A stretch of DNA of 64,000 bases, taken from contig CAXATH010000002.1 of NCBI GenBank assembly GCA_963972195.1, positions 62,001 through 126,000 on the forward strand, given 5' to 3'. A program made the translations under genes and the position numbers. Each line of letters opens with the position of its first letter. Position 1 is the stretch's first letter. Positions 17,643 through 26,297 of this stretch are shown piece by piece. This stretch comes from Litorimonas sp963972195. Lineage in GTDB: Bacteria > Pseudomonadota > Alphaproteobacteria > Caulobacterales > Maricaulaceae. The notes under the pieces were generated by a model, which worked only from the letters and a program-made list of their open reading frames with translations, searched no databases and was not told the origin of the DNA.

Positions 17643-19724
17643 ATGAAATCTTTGAAACTGATTATTCCAAGCCTGATGGTGATTGGTCTTGTAGCCTGCG
17701 GCGGCAATTCTGATGAAACCACGACTGATGAGACGCAGACTGAGGTCACTCAGACAATGCCCACGACTCCAAAACTAGGAGAATTTGGGATTGCCATGGA
17801 ATATGTGGATGAATCCGTCGACCCCGGCGACAATTTCTTCCAATATGTAAACGGAAAATGGTTAGAGCAAACGGAAATTCCGTCAGACAGATCGTCTTAT
17901 GGCAGTTTCAATATTCTTCGGGACGAGTCCCAAGCTGACGTCCGCGCAATCATTGAAGAAGCCGCCTCACAAGAGGCTGAACTGGGTTCAAACGAACAGA
18001 AAATCGGCGATTTCTACGCGGCGTTTATGGATACGGACGCCATAGAAGCAGCTGGTCTGGAGCCTATTCAAGCCGATATTGACCGTATTCAGAATGTTGA
18101 AGACAAAGCGGGTGTTGCAGCTCTGATGGGCGACCCGGCCTTGGGTATTCGCGCGCCAATGGTACCTTATGTCGGCGTCGATTTGAAAAATCCGACGGCT
18201 TATATTGTCTATATGACCCAATCCGGATTAGGCCTTCCAAATCGGGATTACTACTTTGACGAAGGTGAAAAATCCGATGCCATTCGCGCCGGATATATTG
18301 ACTATCTGACAACCCTGATGACCGAACTTGGCATGGATAATCCGGCTGAGCGCGCTCAAAAGGTCTTCGAATTTGAGAAGACCCTGGCGGAGCCACAGTG
18401 GAAGCCTGAAAAACGCCGCGACCGCAGTCTGACATATAATAAAATGACTTTGGAAGAGTTAAAGACATATGCTGAAGGCTTCCCTTTTGATCCAATGCTG
18501 GCGGCCGCAGGTCTCTCTGACGAAACTGAATTCGTTATTCGCGAAAAAGATGCGTTTGAAGGCATGGCAGCCGCTTTTGCAGAAGCTGATCTGGATGTGT
18601 TAAAAGACTATATGGCCGCAGGCTATGTGAGCCGCAAAGCTGCGTATCTTCCAAAGCGAATTGATGATGCTAATTTTGCATTTTACGGAACAACGTTGCG
18701 CGGGACACCTGAGCAACAAGTCCGCTGGAAGCGGGCCGTCGATCAAATTGATGGATCGATGGGCGAAGTTGTGGGCAAGGTCTATGTTGAGAAGCATTTT
18801 CCGGAAGAGTCTAAGGAACAGATGGACGATCTGATCGAAAATCTTCGGGCTGCGTTTAAAGAGGGTATAGATAATCTTGACTGGATGGGCGATGAAACCA
18901 AAGTCCAGGCCCAAGACAAGCTAGCCAAGTTTAATCCCAAGATTGGTTATCCTGACAAATGGACGGATTATTCTACCCTTGAGGTAGATCGGAATGATCT
19001 TATCGGAACCGTTAAGTCCGCAAATGCATGGGAGTGGAAGCAGGACATTGATAAGCTCGGTGGGCCAATCGACCGGGATGAGTGGGGAATGAACCCGCAA
19101 ACCGTGAATGCCTATTACAACGCCTCGCTAAACGAAATCGTTTTCCCGGCCGCCATCTTACAAGCGCCTTTCTTTGATCCAAACGCAGATGCTGCCGTCA
19201 ACTACGGCGGTATTGGCGCCGTTATCGGCCACGAAATGGGTCACGGTTTTGATGACCAAGGCCGTAAAACGGATGGAGATGGCCTCCAACGTGACTGGTG
19301 GACCGAAGAAGACGGAGAAGCTTTCTCTGAACGTGCTGATGCATTGGTAGCTCAATATAATGCTTTCGAACCCCTTCCGGGCGAAACCGTAAATGGGCAA
19401 CTGACTTTGGGCGAAAATATTGGTGACCTGACAGGCGTTCAGATGGCGTATAACGCTTATAAGCGTTCTCTTAACGGTGAAGAAGCCCCAGTAATTGATG
19501 GTTTGACAGGCGATCAACGGTTCTTCCTCGCCTGGGCCCAGGTCTGGCAGATTAAGTTCCGCGAAGAAGCGCTCAGCAACCGTTTGAAAACCGACCCACA
19601 CAGCCCGGGTGAGTTCCGCGCTAACGGTATTGTGCGAAACTTTGATGCTTGGTACGAAGCTTTTAATGTCACACCGGAGAATGACCTTTATCTTCCGCCG
19701 GAAGAGCGCGTCAAAATCTGGTAG
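17643..19724 (+). CDS. M13 family zinc metallopeptidase, lipoprotein (neprilysin/PepO type)
   Basis: Cleaves short peptides, probably in the periplasm or at the outer membrane. From the ATG at 17643 (ribosome site AGGA just upstream; a weaker ATG lies at 17628) the protein has 693 residues. The signal peptide ends in the lipobox LVAC followed by GG and an acidic Thr-rich linker. The M13 N-terminal domain follows (DPGDNFFQYVNGKWLEQTEIP), then the catalytic domain: NAYYNASLNEIVFPAAILQ, VIGHEMGHGFDDQG with H530, E531 and H534, and GENIGDLTGV with the third ligand E591 and D595. The C-terminal FRANGIVRNFDAWYEAFNV and terminal KIW match the family end. A terminator follows. Confidence 0.96.
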   Translation: MKSLKLIIPSLMVIGLVACGGNSDETTTDETQTEVTQTMPTTPKLGEFGIAMEYVDESVDPGDNFFQYVNGKWLEQTEIPSDRSSYGSFNILRDESQADVRAIIEEAASQEAELGSNEQKIGDFYAAFMDTDAIEAAGLEPIQADIDRIQNVEDKAGVAALMGDPALGIRAPMVPYVGVDLKNPTAYIVYMTQSGLGLPNRDYYFDEGEKSDAIRAGYIDYLTTLMTELGMDNPAERAQKVFEFEKTLAEPQWKPEKRRDRSLTYNKMTLEELKTYAEGFPFDPMLAAAGLSDETEFVIREKDAFEGMAAAFAEADLDVLKDYMAAGYVSRKAAYLPKRIDDANFAFYGTTLRGTPEQQVRWKRAVDQIDGSMGEVVGKVYVEKHFPEESKEQMDDLIENLRAAFKEGIDNLDWMGDETKVQAQDKLAKFNPKIGYPDKWTDYSTLEVDRNDLIGTVKSANAWEWKQDIDKLGGPIDRDEWGMNPQTVNAYYNASLNEIVFPAAILQAPFFDPNADAAVNYGGIGAVIGHEMGHGFDDQGRKTDGDGLQRDWWTEEDGEAFSERADALVAQYNAFEPLPGETVNGQLTLGENIGDLTGVQMAYNAYKRSLNGEEAPVIDGLTGDQRFFLAWAQVWQIKFREEALSNRLKTDPHSPGEFRANGIVRNFDAWYEAFNVTPENDLYLPPEERVKIW

Positions 19725-19746
19725 TCTATACCAATAAAACTTCATA

Positions 19747-19772
19747 AGCCCGCCATCTGGCGGGTTTTTTTA
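19747..19772 (+). terminator. Intrinsic terminator after the M13 peptidase
   Basis: GCCCGCC / GGCGGGT stem with a 4-base loop (ATCT), followed by seven T. Confidence 0.93.
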
Positions 19773-19829
19773 TGACTGTGTCTTGAGCGAAGCGCTGGTG
19801 TCTGCCAAGTCGGACTCATGGAGAACAAT

Positions 19830-20711
19830 ATGAGTAAAGACTGGGTAATAGGCATTCTAGGCGGGTCGGGCCTATACGATATTGACGGGCTTAATAACCG
19901 GGAGTGGGTTGAAATAGATACGCCCTGGGGCAAGCCATCCGATCAGATATTATTCGCGGAACTAGACGGGATTAAGCTCCGCTTCTTGCCGCGCCATGGC
20001 AGGGCTCATGCTTTGTCCCCATCCGATGTCAATTACCGCGCCAATATCGACGCGCTGAAACGCGCCGGATGTACGGATGTTTTGTCTCTTTCTGCTGTGG
20101 GATCTCTGCAGGAACAATATCCTCCCGGGGATTTTGTTGTCGTTGATCAATTTATTGACCGGACTTTTAAACGGGAAAAATCTTTTTTCGGAGAGGGATG
20201 TGTCGCCCATGTAAGTCTGGCCGACCCGGTATGTGAAAGACTTGCCAGTCTGGCGGCCAACGCCGCTGAAAAGGCGGGGGTCACCGTGCACCGCGGCGGG
20301 ACTTATCTCGCCATTGAAGGCCCGCAATTTTCCACCCGCGCAGAAAGCCAGCTCTACCGCCAATGGGGTTGCGATATCATTGGCATGACAAATATGCCCG
20401 AAGCCAAGCTCGCCCGCGAGGCCGAACTTCCGTATGCCACAATTGGTATGGTCACGGATTATGATTGCTGGCACGACGTGCACGGAAATGTCGATGTCGC
20501 GGCGGTTATTGAGGTGCTGTTGAAGAACGCCAATAAAGCGCGCGAGACAGTACGAATTCTGGTTAATTCTCTATCTGGAACGGAAAGAGATAACGGCCCT
20601 CAGGGGATAGAAACCAATCTCGATGTTGCGCTGATAACGTCACCTGAAAATCGAGAGGCAACGCTATTGGCTAAGTTGGACGCCGTCGCAGGACGTGTGT
20701 TGAACGGGTAG
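19830..20711 (+). CDS. mtnP: 5'-methylthioadenosine phosphorylase
   Basis: Splits methylthioadenosine, a by-product of polyamine synthesis, with phosphate to adenine and methylthioribose-1-phosphate. It has 293 residues from the ATG at 19830, which has GGAG upstream; another in-frame ATG 12 bases earlier lacks one. Motifs: the phosphate loop GILGGSGLYDI, RHGRAHALSPSDVNYRANI (MTAP form), YLAIEGPQFSTRAES, and the nucleoside-binding GMTNMPEAKLAREAELPYA with TDYDCW. The pattern SPSDVNYRANI plus TDYDCW favours methylthioadenosine over the inosine/guanosine phosphorylases. No mtnA or other salvage genes are nearby. It converges with the iron-uptake group. Confidence 0.93.
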   Translation: MSKDWVIGILGGSGLYDIDGLNNREWVEIDTPWGKPSDQILFAELDGIKLRFLPRHGRAHALSPSDVNYRANIDALKRAGCTDVLSLSAVGSLQEQYPPGDFVVVDQFIDRTFKREKSFFGEGCVAHVSLADPVCERLASLAANAAEKAGVTVHRGGTYLAIEGPQFSTRAESQLYRQWGCDIIGMTNMPEAKLAREAELPYATIGMVTDYDCWHDVHGNVDVAAVIEVLLKNANKARETVRILVNSLSGTERDNGPQGIETNLDVALITSPENREATLLAKLDAVAGRVLNG

Positions 20712-20714
20712 AGG

Positions 20715-20942
20715 CTAGCGAATTAATTTTTTTATAAACCGGCCCCATATTATGGCCACCAGACTTGTGCTGATGGCCAATCCGGCCAGGATATCTATCC
20801 AGCCCGTTTCCAATAGAGCTAAAATGAGCCCAAATAATCCGAAAACGAACAAGGCGAGAGGGATTGCAAATATCTGAAAGAGCGATTTCCGCGGTCGTCT
20901 TTTGAGAGACGGGTAGATTTTAGGCGAGAGAGGATGACTCAT
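20715..20942 (-). CDS. Small two-helix membrane protein of the iron-uptake group
   Basis: A 75-residue protein with a basic N-terminus (KRRPRKS) and two hydrophobic helices, about 24-44 and 48-66, ending in KKLIR. I do not recognise the family. Its start overlaps the PepSY gene stop by 4 bases (20939-20942), so it is translated with it and is probably a partner of that membrane protein. Confidence 0.7.
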   Translation of the reverse strand: MSHPLSPKIYPSLKRRPRKSLFQIFAIPLALFVFGLFGLILALLETGWIDILAGLAISTSLVAIIWGRFIKKLIR

Positions 20943-22027
20943 GGTACAACCACTTTTCGCCCACGCCGACTAACCCACAAATAAAGTCCCGATACGAGAA
21001 CGATGATTGTCAGGACATCCAATGTGGCCCAGAGAATTTTCAGGAAAAGCCCGCCGTAATCTCCGAAATGAAGGGGGCGGGAAAGGGAAAGCGCTTTGGA
21101 ATACCAAGGCATTTCTCGCAATCCAACAAAATCGCCGCTAACCGCATCCACAAGGACGGGCGTAATCAAATGCTCTGTTAAGGGCGTATTCCCGTGAAGA
21201 AATATCGCGTAATGGGAGTTCGTCGAATAAGAGCTTCCAGGAAAAGCGACGAATTGGAGGATTTTATCCGGGCTTGTCGCGACGGCTTGTTTTACGGCTG
21301 CATCGAGAGAGGCTTGCGCCGCCACGACCTCTCCGGTCTGATGGGCGGCAATAAGATCTTTTAAATCATTGGCTTTCCAAGTCTCGACGATCGGTTCTTC
21401 AAGCGTATTGATGATGCCGGTTATGCCGACCACCAAAACCCAAGCAACGGTCACAACGCCCAATAAATTGTGGTAATCGAGCCATTTCAACCGGGTCGAT
21501 TGTTTCGTTCTGACGGTTCCAAAGTCCAGCTTCCTCATAAATGGCGCGTAAAGAACGACGCCAGAGACGACAGCGAGGACAAATAGGAACCCCATAAAGC
21601 CCAAGAACAACATGCCGGGCAGGCCGAGAAACATGTCGGTATGAAGCTGCAATATGAAATCCATAACTTTGCCGCCCTTATCCGCAGGCGGCACAACATT
21701 GCCGCTGGTCGCGTCATAAGATTTGAACAAAAATTGGGAGCCCGTGACGTCTGGATCTGCTTGGGTTGTGACATTAACGACGGGGCGCTCCACGTCAAAA
21801 CTCATAAAGAGCGGCCTAGCGTGCTCGGCCTCCAGTAAAGCCTTTTGCATGATTTCGTCGAGGCTCAGCAGCTCGCCGCCAGGGTTAGCAGGTTGCCAGG
21901 CCGGCGGGTTGAGCGCGCTATCAATTTCCGCATGAAATATTAACGGAAGTCCGGTCAGGCAGAGCATAAGCAGGAACAGCGTGCAAATTAGGCTGGTCCA
22001 TTTATGAATCCAGCTCCATGCCCTCAC
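20939..22027 (-). CDS. PepSY-associated membrane protein, probable siderophore/ferric reductase partner
   Basis: 362-residue inner-membrane protein of the PepSY-TM family, which is commonly encoded beside TonB siderophore receptors and thought to help release iron by reduction. It begins RAWSWIHKWTSLICTLFLLMLCLTG (one helix at about 9-30 with the family His in IHKW), has a large extracytoplasmic part, then helices at about 140-165, 195-215 and 325-350. WLDYHNLLGV and LHFGDYGG are the typical His-bearing signatures next to helices. It follows the TonB receptor by 46 bases on the same strand. The role in iron reduction is known of the family and not shown here. Confidence 0.86.
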   Translation of the reverse strand: MRAWSWIHKWTSLICTLFLLMLCLTGLPLIFHAEIDSALNPPAWQPANPGGELLSLDEIMQKALLEAEHARPLFMSFDVERPVVNVTTQADPDVTGSQFLFKSYDATSGNVVPPADKGGKVMDFILQLHTDMFLGLPGMLFLGFMGFLFVLAVVSGVVLYAPFMRKLDFGTVRTKQSTRLKWLDYHNLLGVVTVAWVLVVGITGIINTLEEPIVETWKANDLKDLIAAHQTGEVVAAQASLDAAVKQAVATSPDKILQFVAFPGSSYSTNSHYAIFLHGNTPLTEHLITPVLVDAVSGDFVGLREMPWYSKALSLSRPLHFGDYGGLFLKILWATLDVLTIIVLVSGLYLWVSRRGRKVVVP

Positions 22028-22073
22028 TGTGGACGTTTTTATGCCATTCCTATTTTTGATATGCTGGCCTCAA

Positions 22074-24242
22074 TTAAAAATCGACAGAGGCCGACAGGGA
22101 CAATGTTCTCGGATTTCCAAGAATTAGATAATTGGACCCTGGGAAACCTCCAACAGACGCCCAGTAATCATTATCCGTCACATTCTCAAGTCGTGCCCGC
22201 AGGGTGACAGGTGTTTCATTCACGTCCAGTGAATAACGCACGCCCAAATCCAATCGTGTCCAAGCATCCACGGCTATTGAATTGGCAGCATTGGTGAATT
22301 GTTTGCCAGTGTGAACCACACGACCATCCACGGTCAGTCCGGGCAGGGCGGCAATGTCATATTCCAGATTTACGTTACCCTGAAACTCGGGCGTCCCAAC
22401 CGAGGTATTGCCCTCGTTGACGCCGTCTTGCGTTTTCTCAAGCTGATTATCCAGGATTGTCGCGCCGCCAAGGACCCGAAATCCTGTGACAGGTTCGCCA
22501 AAGACCGATAGCTCAATGCCCTTATTTCTTTGCTCACCATCGGCCGAAAAGATTTGATTTTCGACAATTCCGTTCGGACGATTGACAGAAAAGACGCTAA
22601 GTGTGCCGCCAAAATTGCCGCCGTCGAATTTTAAGCCGGCCTCGATTTGTTCGCCCGCAAAAGGTTCTAAAACGTCACCGCTATTTTCAACAGGAAGACC
22701 GCCGCTCACATTTGGCGCTGTCGCGCCGGGTTGCAGGTTTTCCGCATAGTTGCCGTAAACTGAGAGCTGCGATGTCGCTTTCCAAACAATGCCAACAGCT
22801 GGCGTGACTTTGCTTTCATCATAGCCGGAAGATAATGCGCCAGAGGTTGCGTCAAAGGATTGAGTTTCAATATTTTGTTGGCGTAAACCAAAAGTAGCGA
22901 GCAGGCGACCTTCCGCGAAGGACAAGGTATCGGCAATTGCGAAACTTGTATTCTGAGATGCCTCGGTGACCAATGGGGTGCTTAAATCTCCGCCAATAAA
23001 TGCATCTGTGGGAGGCGGCGCAAAGGCTACGGGATTGCTCAAAGTCCCTGCAGGAAAACCGCCAAAGTCTGCAAAAACGAACGCGTTTTTGGATTCAAGA
23101 TCTACAAAGGTCCCGGAGGCGACGATGCTGTGGCCTATAGACCCGGTGTCAAATTCTGCCCGAAGACCGGCATCGATAGAGCGAATAGAATCTTCACGCG
23201 TGTTGACGAAACGCGATGATGTCATCGTCCCGTCTGCGGCAACTCTTGGATTCGATAGGTCATTATCTTCTTTGCCTTCCCGGAAGCCGCCGCCAACCCA
23301 AGCTGTTATCGCCTCCGTGAGATCATATTCACCGCGCGCGGCAGCAAATAGTTGTTTTTCATCCGAGAAAGTAAATCGCTGGGCAAAATTTCCGCTGGCA
23401 TCCGGCGGCTCGGGGATGTTGCCCAGTGGCGTAATTTGCGGACGCGGTGCGTCAATGTGATTGTCCTGATATCCAATATCAGCGGAAAATCGGAATTGCG
23501 GTCCGGCATAATCCGTACCCAGAGAAAGAACCTTCAGGCTTGTTTCCTGGCCATCAATTGCGCCTTCACCGTCGCGAATGACTCCGTTCGCCCTGACGCC
23601 CCAATCATCGCCAGCGCCGAACCGCTGACCCAGATCGACGGCTCCGGAAAACTGGCTATCCCCTTCAAAGCCGAGTGTGACGCGGCGAATTCCGTCTGCC
23701 GGCGCGCGTTTAGACACCAGGTTTATTGTCCCGCCAGCACCGCTCCCACCCGGGGCCGCGCCGTTTATGAAAGCGTTTGCGCCGCGAAAGACTTCAACCC
23801 GTTCCAGAAGTTCGGCTGCCACAAATTGGCGGGGCAATATGCCGTAAACGCCGTTCAAAGTAATGTCATCGGAAAAGACCGGGAAGCCCCGCAGTATATA
23901 AACTTCCTGAAAATTGCCGAAGCCTTTGGCCACACGAACGACAGGATCATTTTGCAGAACATCGCCGACGCTCTCGGATTGCTGGGCGAGCACTAAATCG
24001 GATGTGTAGGCCGTGCCAGAAAAAGGCGCATCGAGATAATCCAGATTACCGAGAAGGCCAGCCCGACCGCCCCGCGCAACTTGATCGCCCGCATATTCTT
24101 TTGTCAATTCTACCTGCGAGGCTTGTCCCGTGACAATTATCTCGTCCATTTCCTCGCTCGGCGAGGTTTGCGCAAAGGCCGCTTGGCTGAGGGCGCTAAG
24201 CGCGACCGTTGCGGCGAGTATTCCCAGACGATTGAAGGGCAT
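22074..24242 (-). CDS. TonB-dependent siderophore receptor
   Basis: Outer-membrane receptor that takes up a ferric siderophore using TonB energy. The ATG at 24242 opens a clear signal peptide (MPFNRLGILAATVALSALSQ ending AFA-Q) and has AGGAAAT upstream; the frame extends to 24299 but that would put extra residues before the signal. The mature 722-residue precursor has a TonB box (DEIIVTG), a plug domain (SVGDVLQNDPVVRVAKGF, YILRGFPV, ERVEVFRGANAFING, GAGGTINLVSKRA) and a 22-strand barrel ending in SLSASVDF with terminal Phe. The plug features are those of FhuA/FpvA-like siderophore receptors. The inverted repeat at 24265-24289 may be its iron-response operator. Confidence 0.94.
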   Translation of the reverse strand: MPFNRLGILAATVALSALSQAAFAQTSPSEEMDEIIVTGQASQVELTKEYAGDQVARGGRAGLLGNLDYLDAPFSGTAYTSDLVLAQQSESVGDVLQNDPVVRVAKGFGNFQEVYILRGFPVFSDDITLNGVYGILPRQFVAAELLERVEVFRGANAFINGAAPGGSGAGGTINLVSKRAPADGIRRVTLGFEGDSQFSGAVDLGQRFGAGDDWGVRANGVIRDGEGAIDGQETSLKVLSLGTDYAGPQFRFSADIGYQDNHIDAPRPQITPLGNIPEPPDASGNFAQRFTFSDEKQLFAAARGEYDLTEAITAWVGGGFREGKEDNDLSNPRVAADGTMTSSRFVNTREDSIRSIDAGLRAEFDTGSIGHSIVASGTFVDLESKNAFVFADFGGFPAGTLSNPVAFAPPPTDAFIGGDLSTPLVTEASQNTSFAIADTLSFAEGRLLATFGLRQQNIETQSFDATSGALSSGYDESKVTPAVGIVWKATSQLSVYGNYAENLQPGATAPNVSGGLPVENSGDVLEPFAGEQIEAGLKFDGGNFGGTLSVFSVNRPNGIVENQIFSADGEQRNKGIELSVFGEPVTGFRVLGGATILDNQLEKTQDGVNEGNTSVGTPEFQGNVNLEYDIAALPGLTVDGRVVHTGKQFTNAANSIAVDAWTRLDLGVRYSLDVNETPVTLRARLENVTDNDYWASVGGFPGSNYLILGNPRTLSLSASVDF

Positions 24243-24264
24243 AATATTTCCTATTTCAAAATTT

Positions 24265-24289
24265 GAATGACCGTTAATGCAAGTCATTC
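24265..24289. promoter_or_regulatory. Inverted repeat upstream of the TonB receptor, candidate operator
   Basis: Perfect 7-base arms GAATGAC and GTCATTC separated by 11 bases, centred about 35 bases upstream of the receptor ATG. A regulator binding here would block the ribosome site or promoter. It is not a textbook Fur box, so the regulator is open. Confidence 0.5.
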
Positions 24290-24539
24290 TTAGGAGCAAG
24301 GAAAACTATCACATGGGTTGGAAACTCTTCATCTGCAGAGATTGAAATACATAATTGCGGCTAAGTCCGCGGCTTGGGGCGTATGACGGAGCAAGAGTTT
24401 TAGTCTTTATGAAGGTAGAAGGAGGAGCTTAGGACCGCTCGAAGACTGCATCGGCAAAAATGGAAGCTATTACTAGTTGAAATATTCTGAGTAAAATAGC
24501 GCTTGATATAAGAAACTCCTATTTCACTCAGTTGAGGAA
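24290..24539. other. Intergenic stretch between the SH3 protein and TonB receptor genes
   Basis: About 250 bases, AT-rich, without an ORF or a convincing hairpin. It must hold the receptor promoter, but I see no clear -35/-10 pair. Confidence 0.4.
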
Positions 24540-25160
24540 TTACAAACTTTGGGCGCCCCAAAGATGACGATTCACAACCCATCCTTTCAGGCCGTTTCTA
24601 GACTTAATTCGGCACCAGCCTTCCTCGTTGCATTCTTCCAGCCTGAAAAGTGCGCCGGTTTCACTGCGCGCGACGGGATCAGCTCCTATATCGGGTTTTG
24701 ACAATAATAGGATGTTTTCCATAGCCATAACGAATCGTTCACCGGATAAAGCAGGTTTCCTGACCCAGGCTTCATCCCCATTTATGTCTCGAACTTTCCG
24801 CCACATTTCTGTTTCGGCGACGACGATCAAGGGTAAATCCCGCCGTCTGTATTGCCAGGCGATAGAATGATTACGGCTCGGCCCGGTGCGGCCATTAACT
24901 TTTCCAAATTTCAGGCTGACATAACGCGGAACTTCAAATCCAGAAGGCGTCCGATTTGCGGCTTTCCGAAAAAATCCATCTGAAGGTCTGGCAGGGACGG
25001 GCTCAATCTTAATCTGGCGCTGCGGCGTGTCTGCCACAAAATTTATCTCGGTCGGGGCTGTTGGAGACGCCGTGTTTAGCTGCGCCGCCGCCGTTCCCGT
25101 TACCAGAAAAACTGCAATAAATACCGCCAGAGAGGGGCGGCCTCGTAATAATTTGCCCAT
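24540..25160 (-). CDS. Exported bacterial SH3-domain protein
   Basis: Predicted periplasmic protein, probably binding cell-wall peptides or another protein. From the ATG at 25160 it has 206 residues with a signal peptide (MGKLLRGRPSLAVFIAVFLV ending TAAA-Q); the frame also runs back to a TTG at 25205, which would spoil the signal. Residues about 90-205 contain two SH3-like repeats: YVSLKFGKVNGRTGPSRNHS...VRDINGDEAWV and ILLLSKPDIGADPVARSETG...IKSRNGLKGWV, each with the terminal GxxxGWV-type strand. It is divergent from the hydroxyacid dehydrogenase gene, a pairing I recall from other alphaproteobacteria. No enzyme domain is fused to it. Confidence 0.85.
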   Translation of the reverse strand: MGKLLRGRPSLAVFIAVFLVTGTAAAQLNTASPTAPTEINFVADTPQRQIKIEPVPARPSDGFFRKAANRTPSGFEVPRYVSLKFGKVNGRTGPSRNHSIAWQYRRRDLPLIVVAETEMWRKVRDINGDEAWVRKPALSGERFVMAMENILLLSKPDIGADPVARSETGALFRLEECNEEGWCRIKSRNGLKGWVVNRHLWGAQSL

Positions 25161-25284
25161 AGGGTGACCTGACCCGATTTGGGTTAATCGGCCGTTAAAA
25201 CGCAAAAGATTCGCGCCATTCCGTCTGTATGGGACTTGAGTTTTGCGTTGTAAAAGCGCTTAATTAGCTCATAAAGGATAGTCT

Positions 25285-26286
25285 ATGCAAAAACGCCCCA
25301 TCGTCGATGTTACACGCCGTCTACCGGACAGTATTGAGGCCCGAATGCGGGATCTCTTTGAAGTCCGTTTGCGCGGCGATGATACCCCGATGAGCGAGGC
25401 GGAGTTGAAGTCTGCCATTTCCGATTGCGACGTATTCGTACCGACCGTGACCGATAATATCACAAAAGAAGTGATAGAAGCAGCGTCTCCCAAACTCAGG
25501 CTTATCGCTAATTTCGGCGCTGGAACCAATCATATTGATGTTGCGGCGGCTTATGAAAAAGGCATTACCGTCACCAATACGCCCGGCGTTCTGACGGAAG
25601 ACACCGCGGATTTGACCATGGCACTCATACTGGCTGTGCCCCGCCGTCTGGTCGAAGGCGACCGCCGAATGCGGGCCGGGGACTTCAAAGGTTGGACGCC
25701 GACCCATATGCTTGGCCACCGCGTCCGCGGCAAGGCCCTAGGCATTATTGGAATGGGCCGGATTGGTCAGGCGGTGGCGCGCCGCGCCCATGCGTTTGGT
25801 CTTTCAGTCCATTATCATAACCGCCATCGAGTCCCTAAAGGTATAGAAGACAGCCTTTGCGCGAAATACTGGGAAGACCTCGACAGCATGTTGGCCGCTG
25901 TGGATATTGTTTCAGTCAATTGCCCCTCAACGCCTGCCACACATCATTTAATCAATGCCTCCCGTTTGGACTTGATGAGGCCGGACAGTTATATCGTCAA
26001 CACGTCGCGCGGTGAGATAATTGACGAGGCTGCCTTGGCGAACGCGCTAGCCGAAGGCGAAATCGCGGGGGCAGGGCTCGACGTGTATGAAAATGAACCA
26101 GAGCCGCACCCCTCTCTTCTAAACCTCCCAAATGCCATTCTCGCCCCGCATATCGGCTCTGCTACATTTGAGAGCCGTCAGGAAATGGGCGAAAAAGTCC
26201 TCATCAATATTCGGGCGATGATGGACCACCATGCCTGTCCCGACCGCGTTCTGCCCCCGGGCACACGTCTTTCACTCGCTTCATAA
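25285..26286 (+). CDS. D-2-hydroxyacid dehydrogenase (glyoxylate/hydroxypyruvate reductase type)
   Basis: NAD(P)-dependent oxidoreductase that reduces a 2-keto acid such as glyoxylate or hydroxypyruvate. It has 333 residues with the family layout: an N-terminal part of the catalytic domain (VTRRLPDSIEARM), LIANFGAGTNHIDVAAA, the cofactor loop GIIGMGRIGQAVARRA (GxGxxG), then catalytic Arg in VNTSRGEIIDEAAL, the Glu in DVYENEPEP and the His in LAPHIGSATFESR. The sequence is closest to the glyoxylate reductase (GyaR) group. Its start has AAGGA upstream. It is 11 bases before the MBL hydrolase gene, so they may be cotranscribed. Confidence 0.92.
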   Translation: MQKRPIVDVTRRLPDSIEARMRDLFEVRLRGDDTPMSEAELKSAISDCDVFVPTVTDNITKEVIEAASPKLRLIANFGAGTNHIDVAAAYEKGITVTNTPGVLTEDTADLTMALILAVPRRLVEGDRRMRAGDFKGWTPTHMLGHRVRGKALGIIGMGRIGQAVARRAHAFGLSVHYHNRHRVPKGIEDSLCAKYWEDLDSMLAAVDIVSVNCPSTPATHHLINASRLDLMRPDSYIVNTSRGEIIDEAALANALAEGEIAGAGLDVYENEPEPHPSLLNLPNAILAPHIGSATFESRQEMGEKVLINIRAMMDHHACPDRVLPPGTRLSLAS

Positions 26287-26297
26287 GGAAAATAATT

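Noticed and set aside
19158..19745. 195-codon minus-strand frame over the end of the M13 gene
   Set aside because: Overlaps the catalytic region of M13 and a terminator; no own motifs.
23352..23996. 214-codon plus-strand frame inside the TonB receptor
   Set aside because: Antisense shadow of a strongly supported receptor gene.
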